DNA of 64,000 nucleotides from Leptolyngbya sp. PLA1 (GTDB lineage: Bacteria; Planctomycetota; Phycisphaerae; Phycisphaerales; UBA1924). The notes beneath the pieces are model-generated. The model had not been told where the DNA came from. It ran no database searches and worked only from the letters and a program-made list of their open reading frames with translations. Location of the stretch: contig QWIH01000001.1 in the NCBI GenBank assembly GCA_021405315.1, positions 89,376 to 153,375 on the forward strand, read 5' to 3'. This document shows, piece after piece, positions 23,937 to 31,873 of the stretch. Made by a program: the position numbers and the translations under genes. Position 1 is the first letter of the stretch. Each line of letters starts with the position of its first letter.

Positions 23937-24707
23937 CTAGTCCGCCTGAAGGACCTTGCGGACGATGAGGACGAGGAGCGTGACGCCTCCGAGGCCCCCG
24001 AGGCCGAAGATGCCGAAGCGAAACGGAAATCGGAACGAGGAGTTGGTTCGGTGGGAGGGTGGTGCGTTCCGGGGCAGGCCGGGGCCGGGGACGAACGCAG
24101 CGCCCGAGTCGAGCGCCAGCGTGTTGGCGAACTTCTCCAAGGCGGCGACATGCCTGTTGTTCTCCTCCGCTTTGTCGTAGAGGCACACCTCGGCGAATCC
24201 GTTGGACGTGAGAACGACGACGCCGACGGCGCGGAGGGTCTTTCCGTTCGGTGCTCCCCCGGGTTCATCCCAGCGGTGGTAAAGGCGGCCCTTCGATTCG
24301 TCGAGGAGGCTCGCCTGATCGGGGATCTTCTCGACGAGCCGCGAAAGGGGGAGTGACGCCCAGGCAGGATCAAAGGACTCGCTCCCCCAGTAGTCGCCGA
24401 TGTCGCTCCAGTTGCATGTGGCGAACTCCGGCACGTCGGTCCACTCGACGGCAATGTACGGGAGGCCGACGCCCAGGCTTCCCTCGGGATCGAACTTGAG
24501 CACGTAGCGGAAGTCCTCCCGGTCCGGGTCTTCCGAGTCCCGCTCGAGGTTCATGGAGTCCACCACCGACTGCGGGGCGAGCTTCCACCCGGGAGGCGGG
24601 GTGATGACCCAGCGGGCCCCCGGCGGACGGATCGGAGTCTGTCCGAGAGCGTCCGGGATCAACGCGAGTGCGAACGTGGCCATGAGCGTGAGAACCATGC
24701 TGTGCAT
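23937..24707 (-). CDS. Secreted or membrane-anchored protein of unknown function
   Basis: A 256-residue protein with a signal peptide (MVLTLMATFALALIPDALG, cleaved near residue 22). The globular domain is about 190 residues with a Trp-rich beta pattern (VITPPPGWKLAPQS, FRYVLKFDPEGSLGVGLPYIAVEW, RLYHRWDEPG, VGVVVLTSNGFAEVCLYD). A Pro/Arg spacer and a C-terminal transmembrane helix (IFGLGGLGGVTLLVLIV) end in a short cytoplasmic tail. The topology is type I, with the bulk outside. It is not recognised as a named family. It lies 24 bases upstream of rnpA on the same strand and may be co-transcribed with it. Confidence 0.75.
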   Translation of the reverse strand: MHSMVLTLMATFALALIPDALGQTPIRPPGARWVITPPPGWKLAPQSVVDSMNLERDSEDPDREDFRYVLKFDPEGSLGVGLPYIAVEWTDVPEFATCNWSDIGDYWGSESFDPAWASLPLSRLVEKIPDQASLLDESKGRLYHRWDEPGGAPNGKTLRAVGVVVLTSNGFAEVCLYDKAEENNRHVAALEKFANTLALDSGAAFVPGPGLPRNAPPSHRTNSSFRFPFRFGIFGLGGLGGVTLLVLIVRKVLQAD

Positions 24708-24886
24708 GCGGCACCCCCCGGTGCGCGGGCGGAGAGGGGAGCCGTTTCCCCGGCCGCGACCGGGAAGATCCTATCAGAACCCCCGTCCCCGGTTGGGCAC
24801 GACCGACGGCGATGACGGTGAGGAACTCGGTGAGCATCAGGATGGAAGAGGCGATACCCTGTTTCCTTCCTTCTGGAGTGGTTTGA

Positions 24887-27115
24887 ATGAACAAGAGCGT
24901 CTGCCTTGCGGGTCTGTCGGCGTTGGGGGTGCTGATGAGTGTTGCGGGGTGTGCGACGAGCCGCCCGAGCGGGCCGGTGGCGACTGTGCCCGTTCCGGCG
25001 GCGGCGGGTCAGCCTCCCGCCACTCGAGCGGAGCCCGTGACCGACACCCTTCATGGGGTGATTGTGACCGACGAGTACCGCTGGCTGGAGGGCGACAACT
25101 CCGACCCCACTCAGATGGGCAAGGTGTCCCCGGAGGTCGCGGCATGGACTGACGCGCAGAACGCCTACACCCGGGCGTTCCTGGATAACCTTCCCGGGCG
25201 GGCACAGGTCGAGGCGGAACTGAGGCCGCTGATGGAGATTGGCAGCGTTTCCAGCCCCGGCATGCACGGCAGCCGCTACTTCTTCTCGAAGCGAGAGGGC
25301 ACGCAGAACCAGCCTGTGTACTACTGGCGCGAGGGCTATAAGGGCGAGGACCGCGTGCTGCTGGACCCCGCGCAGCTCGATGCATCGGGCCTGACGACGA
25401 TTGCGTTTGTGGCACCAAGCCAGGACGGTCGGCTCGCGGCGTACGGCACCTACCGCTCCGGTGACGAGAACACCACGCTGCACCTGATGGAGGTGGACTC
25501 GGGGCGGGTGCTGCCCCTGCAGATTCCCGGCAAGGTCCAGAGCGTGGATTGGCTGCCGGATGCGTCCGGGTTTGTGTACCGAAACCTCGCGGATGTGAAC
25601 AACCCGTACTCGGGGCAGGTCATGTTCCACCAGATGGGCGAGGACCCATCCAGGGATTCGCTGATCTTCAGGCAGTACACGCCTCAGGAAGACGCCAAGC
25701 TCGCCACGACGTGGGGCCCGGGCGCGGCGCTCTCGAAGGACGGGCGCTGGCTCGAGATTTCCTACTGGACCGGGACCGACAAGAACGACGTATGGGTCGT
25801 TGATTTCGCGCGGTTCCTCCGCACCCGAAGCCAGGCGGACCTGTACGGCGAGGAGATTTCCAAGGGTGAGCAGGCGATCAGCGGCGGGGTGGTGGTCGGC
25901 GACACGTACTACATGCAGACGACGCTGGGTGCGCCGAACGGCCGGATCGTCGCGATCGACCTCAACCGCGCGGGGCGGGAACACTGGAAGGACCTCGTCC
26001 CGGAACGCAAGGGGGCGGTGATCCAGAGCTTCTCCGTCGCGGGGGGCGTGTTGGCGGTGAACTACCTGGTCAATGCCTCGACGACCATCGAGCTGTTTGA
26101 CATGACCGGTCGGTCGACGGGAACTCTGCGACTGCCCGGGATCGGCTCCGCGGGGCTGTCCACGGATCAGGACCGCACGGAGGCGTATCTGTCGTTCACG
26201 AGCTACAACTACCCACCCTCGATCTTCCGGGTTGATCTTGCCAGGCCCGCCGCGGAGCCCGAGCTCTGGCAGCGGCCCGACGTGCCCGTCGATCCCTCGA
26301 CGGTCGAGGTCAAGCAGGTGTGGTACCCCTCCAAGGACGGGACCAAGGTCAGCATGTTCATCGTGCACCCGAAGGGCCTGACTCTCACCGGGGACAACCC
26401 GACGATTCTCTACGGCTACGGCGGGTTCAATATCAGCCAGACACCGACCTTCAGCGCCGGGATGTTCCAGTGGTTCAAGCACGGCGGGGTGTACGCCATC
26501 GCGAACCTCCGGGGAGGTGGCGAGTATGGCGACGACTGGCACAAGGCCGGGATGCTCGAGAACAAGCAGAACGTCTTCGACGACTTCGCCGCGGCGGCGG
26601 AGTACCTCATCCGCCAGAACTACACCAGGCCTGAGAGGCTCGCGATCCGGGGCGGGAGCAACGGCGGGCTGCTGACGGGCACGCTCGTCACGCAGCGGCC
26701 CGAGCTGTTCGCCGCGGCGATCGTCGCCGTCCCCCTTCTGGACATGATCCGTTACCAGGACTTCCTGATGGCCAAGTACTGGGTGCCGGAGTACGGGTCT
26801 GCTGCGGACGCGGATCAGTTCGCGTACCTCATGCGCTACTCGCCTTACCAGAACGTTCGGCCGGGGATGCCCTATCCGGCTGTGTACCTCACCGCGGGCG
26901 AGAACGACACCCGCGTGCACCCGATGCACGCGAGGAAGATGGCCGCGGCCCTTCGGGCGGCCACCAGCAGCGACCAGCAGCAGAAGCCCATTCTGCTGTG
27001 GGTCGATCGTGACGCGGGGCACGGGCAGGGCAAGCCCCTGAACCTCCGCATCCGCGACATCGCCGACGAGCGGATGTTCCTGATGAGGCAGCTCGGGATG
27101 CTCAAGGCGGACTGA
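24887..27115 (+). CDS. Prolyl oligopeptidase family serine peptidase (lipoprotein)
   Basis: A 742-residue S9A peptidase that cuts short proline-containing peptides. The signal peptide ends in a lipobox MSVAGC, so it is probably anchored in a membrane outside the cytoplasm. The N-terminal part of the catalytic domain (DEYRWLEGDNS) and a seven-bladed beta-propeller precede the alpha/beta hydrolase domain. The triad is Ser in RGGSNGGLL, Asp in ENDTRVHPMHA and His in DAGHGQG. GGAG sits 9 bases before the ATG. It is a single gene closed by a strong terminator. Confidence 0.94.
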   Translation: MNKSVCLAGLSALGVLMSVAGCATSRPSGPVATVPVPAAAGQPPATRAEPVTDTLHGVIVTDEYRWLEGDNSDPTQMGKVSPEVAAWTDAQNAYTRAFLDNLPGRAQVEAELRPLMEIGSVSSPGMHGSRYFFSKREGTQNQPVYYWREGYKGEDRVLLDPAQLDASGLTTIAFVAPSQDGRLAAYGTYRSGDENTTLHLMEVDSGRVLPLQIPGKVQSVDWLPDASGFVYRNLADVNNPYSGQVMFHQMGEDPSRDSLIFRQYTPQEDAKLATTWGPGAALSKDGRWLEISYWTGTDKNDVWVVDFARFLRTRSQADLYGEEISKGEQAISGGVVVGDTYYMQTTLGAPNGRIVAIDLNRAGREHWKDLVPERKGAVIQSFSVAGGVLAVNYLVNASTTIELFDMTGRSTGTLRLPGIGSAGLSTDQDRTEAYLSFTSYNYPPSIFRVDLARPAAEPELWQRPDVPVDPSTVEVKQVWYPSKDGTKVSMFIVHPKGLTLTGDNPTILYGYGGFNISQTPTFSAGMFQWFKHGGVYAIANLRGGGEYGDDWHKAGMLENKQNVFDDFAAAAEYLIRQNYTRPERLAIRGGSNGGLLTGTLVTQRPELFAAAIVAVPLLDMIRYQDFLMAKYWVPEYGSAADADQFAYLMRYSPYQNVRPGMPYPAVYLTAGENDTRVHPMHARKMAAALRAATSSDQQQKPILLWVDRDAGHGQGKPLNLRIRDIADERMFLMRQLGMLKAD

Positions 27116-27138
27116 AGACGGTCGCATGGATAGCCCCA

Positions 27139-27170
27139 GGCCCCGGCGCGGCGAGCGTCGGGGCCTTTTT
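27139..27170 (+). terminator. Terminator of the prolyl oligopeptidase gene
   Basis: GGCCCCG (27139-27145) pairs with CGGGGCC (27159-27165), followed at once by TTTTT (27166-27170). It lies 24 bases after the stop codon. Confidence 0.85.
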
Positions 27171-27214
27171 CGTGGCGTGGGCGTACGATCAGCCGCCGAC
27201 TACGGAGAGAAGCC

Positions 27215-27451
27215 ATGCCGATCTATGAGTACGAGTGCCATGAGCCGGGCAAGCCGCCCGTGGTGATCGAGGTGCTGCGGTCCGCGGCGGACGCGGACAA
27301 GCCGGTCGCCGACCCCGAAGGCAAGGGGCGAGTGTTCAAGCGGCGCCTCTCCGTCTTCGCGACCGGCGGCGCGGGGGCGCCGGCGTCCGGCGGGCACGTG
27401 CACAGCGGCTCGTGCGGCTGCGGGAAGCCCCGCGGCTCCTGCGGCATGTGA
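27215..27451 (+). CDS. FmdB-like zinc-ribbon protein (altered)
   Basis: A 78-residue protein whose start, MPIYEYECHE, is the FmdB/putative regulatory protein signature. In typical members this Cys is one of a CxxC pair followed by a second CxxC. Here the first pair is reduced to a single Cys8 and the middle lacks cysteines. A Cys-rich tail (SCGCGKPRGSCGM) could provide other ligands. GGAGAGAAGCC precedes the ATG. The role of the family is poorly known. It lies between the prolyl oligopeptidase terminator and a convergent deacylase gene. Confidence 0.75.
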   Translation: MPIYEYECHEPGKPPVVIEVLRSAADADKPVADPEGKGRVFKRRLSVFATGGAGAPASGGHVHSGSCGCGKPRGSCGM

Positions 27452-27472
27452 GGCCCCGGAAGGAACGTCCGC

Positions 27473-28111
27473 TCAGAACGGGAACACGAGTCCGACGTAG
27501 GGCATGGCGGCGTCGACGCCGAAGTTGTCGTCGTGGCCCGTGATTCGCGCGTTGGAGACATGGGCCCAGCGGAGGCCGAGCTGCAGACGCGTGCCCGCGT
27601 CGTCCAGGGCGTAGGTCAGGCCTATTCCTGCGCGGGGCGTGAAGTTGAACGAGGTGCCGTTGTCCGCCGGAACGTCGCTCGAGACCAGCAGAGCGCCGAT
27701 GCCGACGTCGGCGAACGCGGTCCATGAGCCCTTGTTGATGAAGTGCCAGCGGAGCACGAAGGCGGGGTTGATGCCGAAGGCGTCTTCACCGGGCTGGGAG
27801 TAGTACCACGCACCGAGCTCGCCGACGGTCTCGATGTTCTCGGCGACGAAGTAGCTGAGGCTGCCATGCACGTTGAAGCTCGTGCCGTCCTCGAAGTCGA
27901 ACGCCACGCCGGTGCCAACGGACCACCAGCGGGTGTCGGCGGCCCCGAACGCCGCGACTGAGGTCGCGGGGGCCTCGACCTCTGCCGCCGGTGGCTCCGC
28001 ACGGTATTCAAACGGCGCCGGATTGACCGTGATCGTGGGCGTCTCTCCAGCGAAGGCGGGGAGTGCCGCGAGGCAGAGCGCGGCGATGGCGATGGAGGGG
28101 CTACTGCGCAT
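27473..28111 (-). CDS. PagL-like acyloxyacyl hydrolase (lipid A 3-O-deacylase family)
   Basis: A 212-residue outer-membrane beta-barrel enzyme. After a signal peptide (SIAIAALCLAALPAFAG) and a Pro/Ala-rich spacer come alternating strands ending in an aromatic C-terminus (YVGLVFPF), typical of outer membrane insertion. The motif RWAHVSNARI near residue 185 matches the PagL catalytic His-Ser-Asn segment. PagL removes an acyl chain from lipid A. Calling it PagL-like is reasonable; deacylation of lipid A in this organism is inference. It is monocistronic and convergent with the FmdB-like gene. Confidence 0.78.
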   Translation of the reverse strand: MRSSPSIAIAALCLAALPAFAGETPTITVNPAPFEYRAEPPAAEVEAPATSVAAFGAADTRWWSVGTGVAFDFEDGTSFNVHGSLSYFVAENIETVGELGAWYYSQPGEDAFGINPAFVLRWHFINKGSWTAFADVGIGALLVSSDVPADNGTSFNFTPRAGIGLTYALDDAGTRLQLGLRWAHVSNARITGHDDNFGVDAAMPYVGLVFPF

Positions 28112-28162
28112 GGGGCAAGGCTATTCTTTCTCAGGCGTTTTTCTCTCGATCAGGAGCGGGTA

Positions 28163-28420
28163 ATGACAGGCAATCCCCAGAAGCCGGACGACGCGGCGCA
28201 GGAACTGCCCGAGCGGCTCGCGCGTCTGGAGGAGGCCCAGACCTTCGCGGATCGTGAACAGGAACAGCTCTCGGAGCAACTCGCGGCGCTTCAGGCACGG
28301 CTGGGGGAACTCGCGGCGCGGCTCGCGCGGATGGAGGCCTCGCTGGGCGGGCTCTCGCAGCGACTGGAATCCAGGCCCGCTGGGGCGCCGCTCGCCGGCG
28401 AGGACGACGCGGTGGATTGA
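28163..28420 (+). CDS. SlyX-like coiled-coil protein
   Basis: An 85-residue acidic protein that is almost one continuous coiled coil (LPERLARLEEAQTFADREQEQ through LARMEASLGGLSQRLES). This matches the size and heptad pattern of SlyX, a small protein of unknown role. AGGAGCGG sits just before the ATG. It is divergent from the PagL-like gene and convergent with gpmI. A chance coiled-coil resemblance to SlyX cannot be excluded. Confidence 0.75.
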   Translation: MTGNPQKPDDAAQELPERLARLEEAQTFADREQEQLSEQLAALQARLGELAARLARMEASLGGLSQRLESRPAGAPLAGEDDAVD

Positions 28421-28426
28421 CACGCG

Positions 28427-30100
28427 CTAGTCGTGCACGATCAGCGACGATCCGGTCATCTCCGCCGGGGCGGGCAAGCCCATGAGATCAAGGATGGTTG
28501 GAGCGATGTCGCCCAGGCGGCCGCGGAGGGCGCGCTTCGCCGGCTGAAACCAGCCTCCCCCTTCCTTATCTCCCCGAAGTCGCGCAGAGGCGTGGGCGGG
28601 GCTGACGAGGATCAGCGGCACGTCGTACGTGGTGTGGGACGTGTGCGGGGCGTTGGTGGCGGGGTCGAACATCTGCTCCGCGTTGCCGTGGTCCGCGGTG
28701 ACGATCAGCGCGCCGCCCCGGGCGAGCGTGGCCTCCACGATGCGGCCCACGCACGCGTCGACGACTTCGCACGCGCGAATGGCTGCGGCGAGGTTGCCTG
28801 TGTGGCCCACCATGTCGCCGTTCGCGAAGTTGATGACGAGCAGGTGCTCGCAGTCGCGAGAGGCGATGCGACGCAGCGCGGCCTGGCAGACTTCCTCCGC
28901 CGCCATCTCGGGCTGCTGGTCGTACGTTGCGACCTTGGGGCTCTGCGGGTTCTCCCGGGTCTCACCCTCGAAGGGCGGCTCCCGGTAGTCGTTGAAAAAG
29001 AAGGTGACGTGGGGGTACTTCTCCGTCTCGGCGCAGCGGAACTGGCGCAGCCCAAGGGAAGAGATGTGCTCTCCCAGGATGTTCGCCATCCGGGGCGGCT
29101 TGGGGAACGCGACGCCCTGGATGTGCGGGGCGAGCGAGGTCCAGTAGTCGGTCATGGTGACGTAGTGCAGCCGAGGGCGTGGGCCACGGTCAAAGCCCCG
29201 AGCGCCCGAGTCTGGGGAGGGCTTGACCTGCGCCCAGGCCTCGTCCGGGAAGACGAAGGCGGCGCTCAACTCACGCGGGCGGTCGCCCCGGTAGTTGTAG
29301 AAGATCACGCTGTCGCCGTCACGGATGCGAGAGGCCGGGTCTACGGCGCCCACGGTTCGCGGCGTGATGAACTCGTCACCGGCCAGGTTGGGGGCGGTGG
29401 GGTGGTCGTAGTAGTCCTGGATCGCAGCGCGGGCGTCGGCGAAACGGGGGGCCTCGCTGCGGCCGGTCAGCGCATCGAACGCGAGCCTCACTCGCTCCCA
29501 GCGGTGGTCGCGGTCCATCGCGTAGTACCGACCGATCACGGTGGCGATACGGCCCGCGCCGATCTCGCGGCAGGCGGAGTCCACCTTCGACGCAAACCCC
29601 AACCCGGTGTAGGGGCCGGTGTCACGACCGTCGGTAAAGAGGTGGACGAACACCCGGCCCGAGGGGACCCCGAGCGTCTTGACTGCCTTGAGGATGGCGA
29701 ACAAGTGCTCGAGCAGCCCGTGCACACCCGCATCGGAGTTGATGCCCATGAGGTGCAGCGAGCCGCCCCGCAGCGCGTTCTCCGCCGCGGCGCGGATGGC
29801 GGGGTTCGTGTGCAGCCCGGAGGCGCACGCGCGCGTCATGACGAGCGATTCCTGAGGGACGACGCGGCCGGCCCCGATGTTCTGATGGCCGACTTCGCTA
29901 TTGCCCATGGTGCCCTCAGGCAGGCCGACGTCCTCGCCGCTCGTCTTCACGAGGGTCCACGGAAAACGAGCCATGAGGCCGCCGGCGACGGGTGTTTTCG
30001 CGAGACGAACGGCGTCGAAGGCCTTGTGGTCCGGGTTGGGGTTCAGTCCCCAGCCGTCGCGGATGATGAGTACGCAGGGCCAGATTGCTGGGGTGGGCAT
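28427..30100 (-). CDS. gpmI: 2,3-bisphosphoglycerate-independent phosphoglycerate mutase
   Basis: A glycolytic enzyme that interconverts 3- and 2-phosphoglycerate using two Mn2+ ions. The 557-residue protein has the N-terminal metal site IIRDGWG (Asp15), the phospho-Ser motif GNSEVGH (Ser68), the substrate stretch FTDGRDTGP, and C-terminal metal ligands in NFANGDMVGHTG and VTADHGNAEQM. It is somewhat longer than the usual 510 residues. It is the last gene of a minus-strand unit, 8 bases after a small lipoprotein and behind a peroxiredoxin. Confidence 0.96.
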   Translation of the reverse strand: MPTPAIWPCVLIIRDGWGLNPNPDHKAFDAVRLAKTPVAGGLMARFPWTLVKTSGEDVGLPEGTMGNSEVGHQNIGAGRVVPQESLVMTRACASGLHTNPAIRAAAENALRGGSLHLMGINSDAGVHGLLEHLFAILKAVKTLGVPSGRVFVHLFTDGRDTGPYTGLGFASKVDSACREIGAGRIATVIGRYYAMDRDHRWERVRLAFDALTGRSEAPRFADARAAIQDYYDHPTAPNLAGDEFITPRTVGAVDPASRIRDGDSVIFYNYRGDRPRELSAAFVFPDEAWAQVKPSPDSGARGFDRGPRPRLHYVTMTDYWTSLAPHIQGVAFPKPPRMANILGEHISSLGLRQFRCAETEKYPHVTFFFNDYREPPFEGETRENPQSPKVATYDQQPEMAAEEVCQAALRRIASRDCEHLLVINFANGDMVGHTGNLAAAIRACEVVDACVGRIVEATLARGGALIVTADHGNAEQMFDPATNAPHTSHTTYDVPLILVSPAHASARLRGDKEGGGWFQPAKRALRGRLGDIAPTILDLMGLPAPAEMTGSSLIVHD

Positions 30101-30108
30101 GGGGCAGT

Positions 30109-30279
30109 CTAGCGCCGGGCGGGCTCAGATTGCGGAGCGGGCGCTTGTTGGGGCGAGCCGTCGTCCGTCGCCGGCTTCCCACCCTTGAATCCCTCGCAGA
30201 CGGGGCCGCGACCGCACCCCGTCAGGAGCAGGGCACAACCGGCGGCGAGCAGAGCGGCCGGGCGAAGGAGCGACCTCAT
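30109..30279 (-). CDS. Small lipoprotein coupled to the peroxiredoxin gene
   Basis: A 56-residue gene. The protein starts MRSLLRPAALLAAGCALL, continues to a lipobox LLTGC at about residue 22, and ends in a Pro/Gln/Ala-rich tail after CEGFKGGKPATDD. The ATG shares its A with the peroxiredoxin TGA (TGATG), which couples translation of the two genes, and gpmI starts 8 bases after its stop. Three further Cys besides the anchor are visible only as Cys15 and Cys28. No family is recognised. The coupling and the clean signal sequence make it likely to be real. Confidence 0.75.
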   Translation of the reverse strand: MRSLLRPAALLAAGCALLLTGCGRGPVCEGFKGGKPATDDGSPQQAPAPQSEPARR

Positions 30280-30755
30280 CAGAGCATTCCGAGGACGCCG
30301 GACCAGTCCATGGCCTGGCCGGGGGGGCGGGTCTGGATGAACTTCACGCGGCCTACGCCGTCCGCCGACTTGCCTATGAGGATGGTGGCCCGCTGGGCGA
30401 CGTTCATCTCAGGCCAATGGATGCCGTAGCCCTTGGCAACCTCGCGGTGGAGGTCGGAGAGGATGGTGTGGGTGTACCCCTCCTTGGCAGCCCAGGCGTT
30501 GTTGGCAAACGGGCTGTCGCAGCAGAGGCCCACGACGGTGGCGCCTTTCCCCTGCCAGGTGGCGGCGTCCTTGGAGATGCACCCCATCTCCGTGCCGCAG
30601 ACTCCCGTGAACGCGAAGGGGATGACGCTGAGAACGACGTCGCCCTTGCGGACGGCATCCGAGAGCTTCCAGTCCTTGCGGTTCTGGTCCTGGAGCGTGA
30701 AGTCCGGGGCGATGTCACCGACGGCGAGGGGGGTGGAGCGGGGCGGGATGGGCAC
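30279..30755 (-). CDS. Peroxiredoxin (AhpC/TSA, AhpE/BCP-like)
   Basis: A 158-residue thiol peroxidase that reduces hydrogen peroxide and organic hydroperoxides. The core FTLQDQNRKDWKLSDAV leads to the peroxidatic site PFAFTGVC (Thr50, Cys53). A second Cys59 six residues on and CCD near 90 could be resolving cysteines. The supporting Arg is in VAQRATILIGKS. The GTG at 30755 is preferred because AGGA lies 9 bases upstream and it starts right before the fold; the longer frame adds a His/Thr/Pro-rich run. It leads the operon with a small lipoprotein and gpmI. Confidence 0.9.
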   Translation of the reverse strand: MPIPPRSTPLAVGDIAPDFTLQDQNRKDWKLSDAVRKGDVVLSVIPFAFTGVCGTEMGCISKDAATWQGKGATVVGLCCDSPFANNAWAAKEGYTHTILSDLHREVAKGYGIHWPEMNVAQRATILIGKSADGVGRVKFIQTRPPGQAMDWSGVLGML

Positions 30756-30875
30756 TGGGGAGTTCCTGTGGGAGAGGTGGTGAGTGGCGGTTCGTGTCGG
30801 CGCGGCGTGGGGCGCCATGCCCTATGCTACACCGCTCGACCGGGGATGGGCCCCGAGCGCACGGAGGCGCGACGC

Positions 30876-31796
30876 ATGACCGCCCGGGAACTGACCGTGC
30901 CAACCACTCCAGCCGCCAAGGTGACCACCGACCCGTTGCCGGCGCGGTACGCGAACGTGCAGGAGCGCGTGGCCCAGGCGGCGAAGCGCAGCGGTCGAAA
31001 GCCCGGGGAGATCATCCTGGTGGCGGTCACGAAGAACGCGGCCCCGGAGCAGATCCGAACCCTGCTGGACTTGGGCCACCGCGACTTCGGTGAGAACCGC
31101 GTCCAGGTGCTGATGCAGCACGCGGCGATCGTGGAAGAGTACTTCGCGAGGCAGCGGCTGGTCCCGGCGGGCAGGCCGAGGAACGGCGGCAACGGCGAGT
31201 CGCTCTTCGAGACTGCGGACGCGAAGCTGAGGCCCGCGCCGACGTTGCCGGCGGGCCGAGACGGCGTGCGATGGCACATGATCGGGCACCTCCAGAGGAA
31301 CAAGGCCCGGAAGGTCGTGGAGTTCACCAGGCTCATTCATTCGGTGGATTCGCTCCGACTCGCTGAAGAACTGCAGCAGCTCGCGCTGAGGCGGGACCAG
31401 GTGATCGAGGTGCTGCTGCAGGTCAACTGCTCGGGTGAGGCCCAGAAGTTCGGGTGCCCGCTCCCCGCGGCGATCCCGCTGGCGGAGCAGATCGGCACGA
31501 TGATCAACGTGCGCCTGCGCGGGCTCATGACGATGGCCGCGGAGGGCAAGCCCGAGGACGCGAGGCCCGCCTTCGCGCGGTGCCGCGATCTCTTCGAGGA
31601 AATGGCCACACGGGGCGTGAGCGAGGGTCCGTTCAACCTGCTCTCGATGGGCATGTCGGGGGACTTCGAGGTGGCGATCAGCGAGGGCGCGAACATCGTC
31701 CGCGTGGGATCGGCGATCTTCGGCGCTGCCCCGACCGGACCCGAGCGTGCCGAGCCCGTCGAGCCCGATGAGGGCGAAGATTCGGTCGAGTCCTGA
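30876..31796 (+). CDS. YggS/PLPBP family pyridoxal phosphate-binding protein
   Basis: A 306-residue PLP-homeostasis protein with an alanine-racemase-like TIM barrel. The PLP lysine is in ILVAVTKNA (Lys53), then GENRVQVLM, WHMIGHLQRNK, LLQVNCSGE, LRGLMTMA and the phosphate loop LSMGMSGDFEVAI. Typical members have 225-235 residues. This one has an insertion of about 45 residues between 84 and 130 (Gly/Asn/Pro-rich, likely a loop) plus extra length at both ends. The ATG at 30876 has GGAGG 8 bases upstream. It is a single gene divergent from the peroxiredoxin operon. Confidence 0.92.
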   Translation: MTARELTVPTTPAAKVTTDPLPARYANVQERVAQAAKRSGRKPGEIILVAVTKNAAPEQIRTLLDLGHRDFGENRVQVLMQHAAIVEEYFARQRLVPAGRPRNGGNGESLFETADAKLRPAPTLPAGRDGVRWHMIGHLQRNKARKVVEFTRLIHSVDSLRLAEELQQLALRRDQVIEVLLQVNCSGEAQKFGCPLPAAIPLAEQIGTMINVRLRGLMTMAAEGKPEDARPAFARCRDLFEEMATRGVSEGPFNLLSMGMSGDFEVAISEGANIVRVGSAIFGAAPTGPERAEPVEPDEGEDSVES

Positions 31797-31818
31797 TCGA
31801 ACGACGTGCCGTCGAATG

Positions 31819-31851
31819 GAAAACGCCGCACGGGTGGTGCCCGCGCGGCGT
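31819..31851 (-). terminator. Terminator of metK
   Basis: A 12-bp stem with one mismatch (31823-31834 with 31840-31851) and a 5-base loop. On the minus strand it is followed by GTTTTCC (31819-31824 region), a short T-tract. It sits between the convergent yggS-like gene and metK. Confidence 0.7.
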
Positions 31852-31873
31852 CGGCGGTGCGTTCCGGTGGGAC

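Noticed and set aside
24659..27127. An 822-residue open frame on the minus strand opposite the prolyl oligopeptidase
   Set aside because: Antisense to a gene with a complete Ser-Asp-His triad; composition is Arg/His/Val-rich without motifs.
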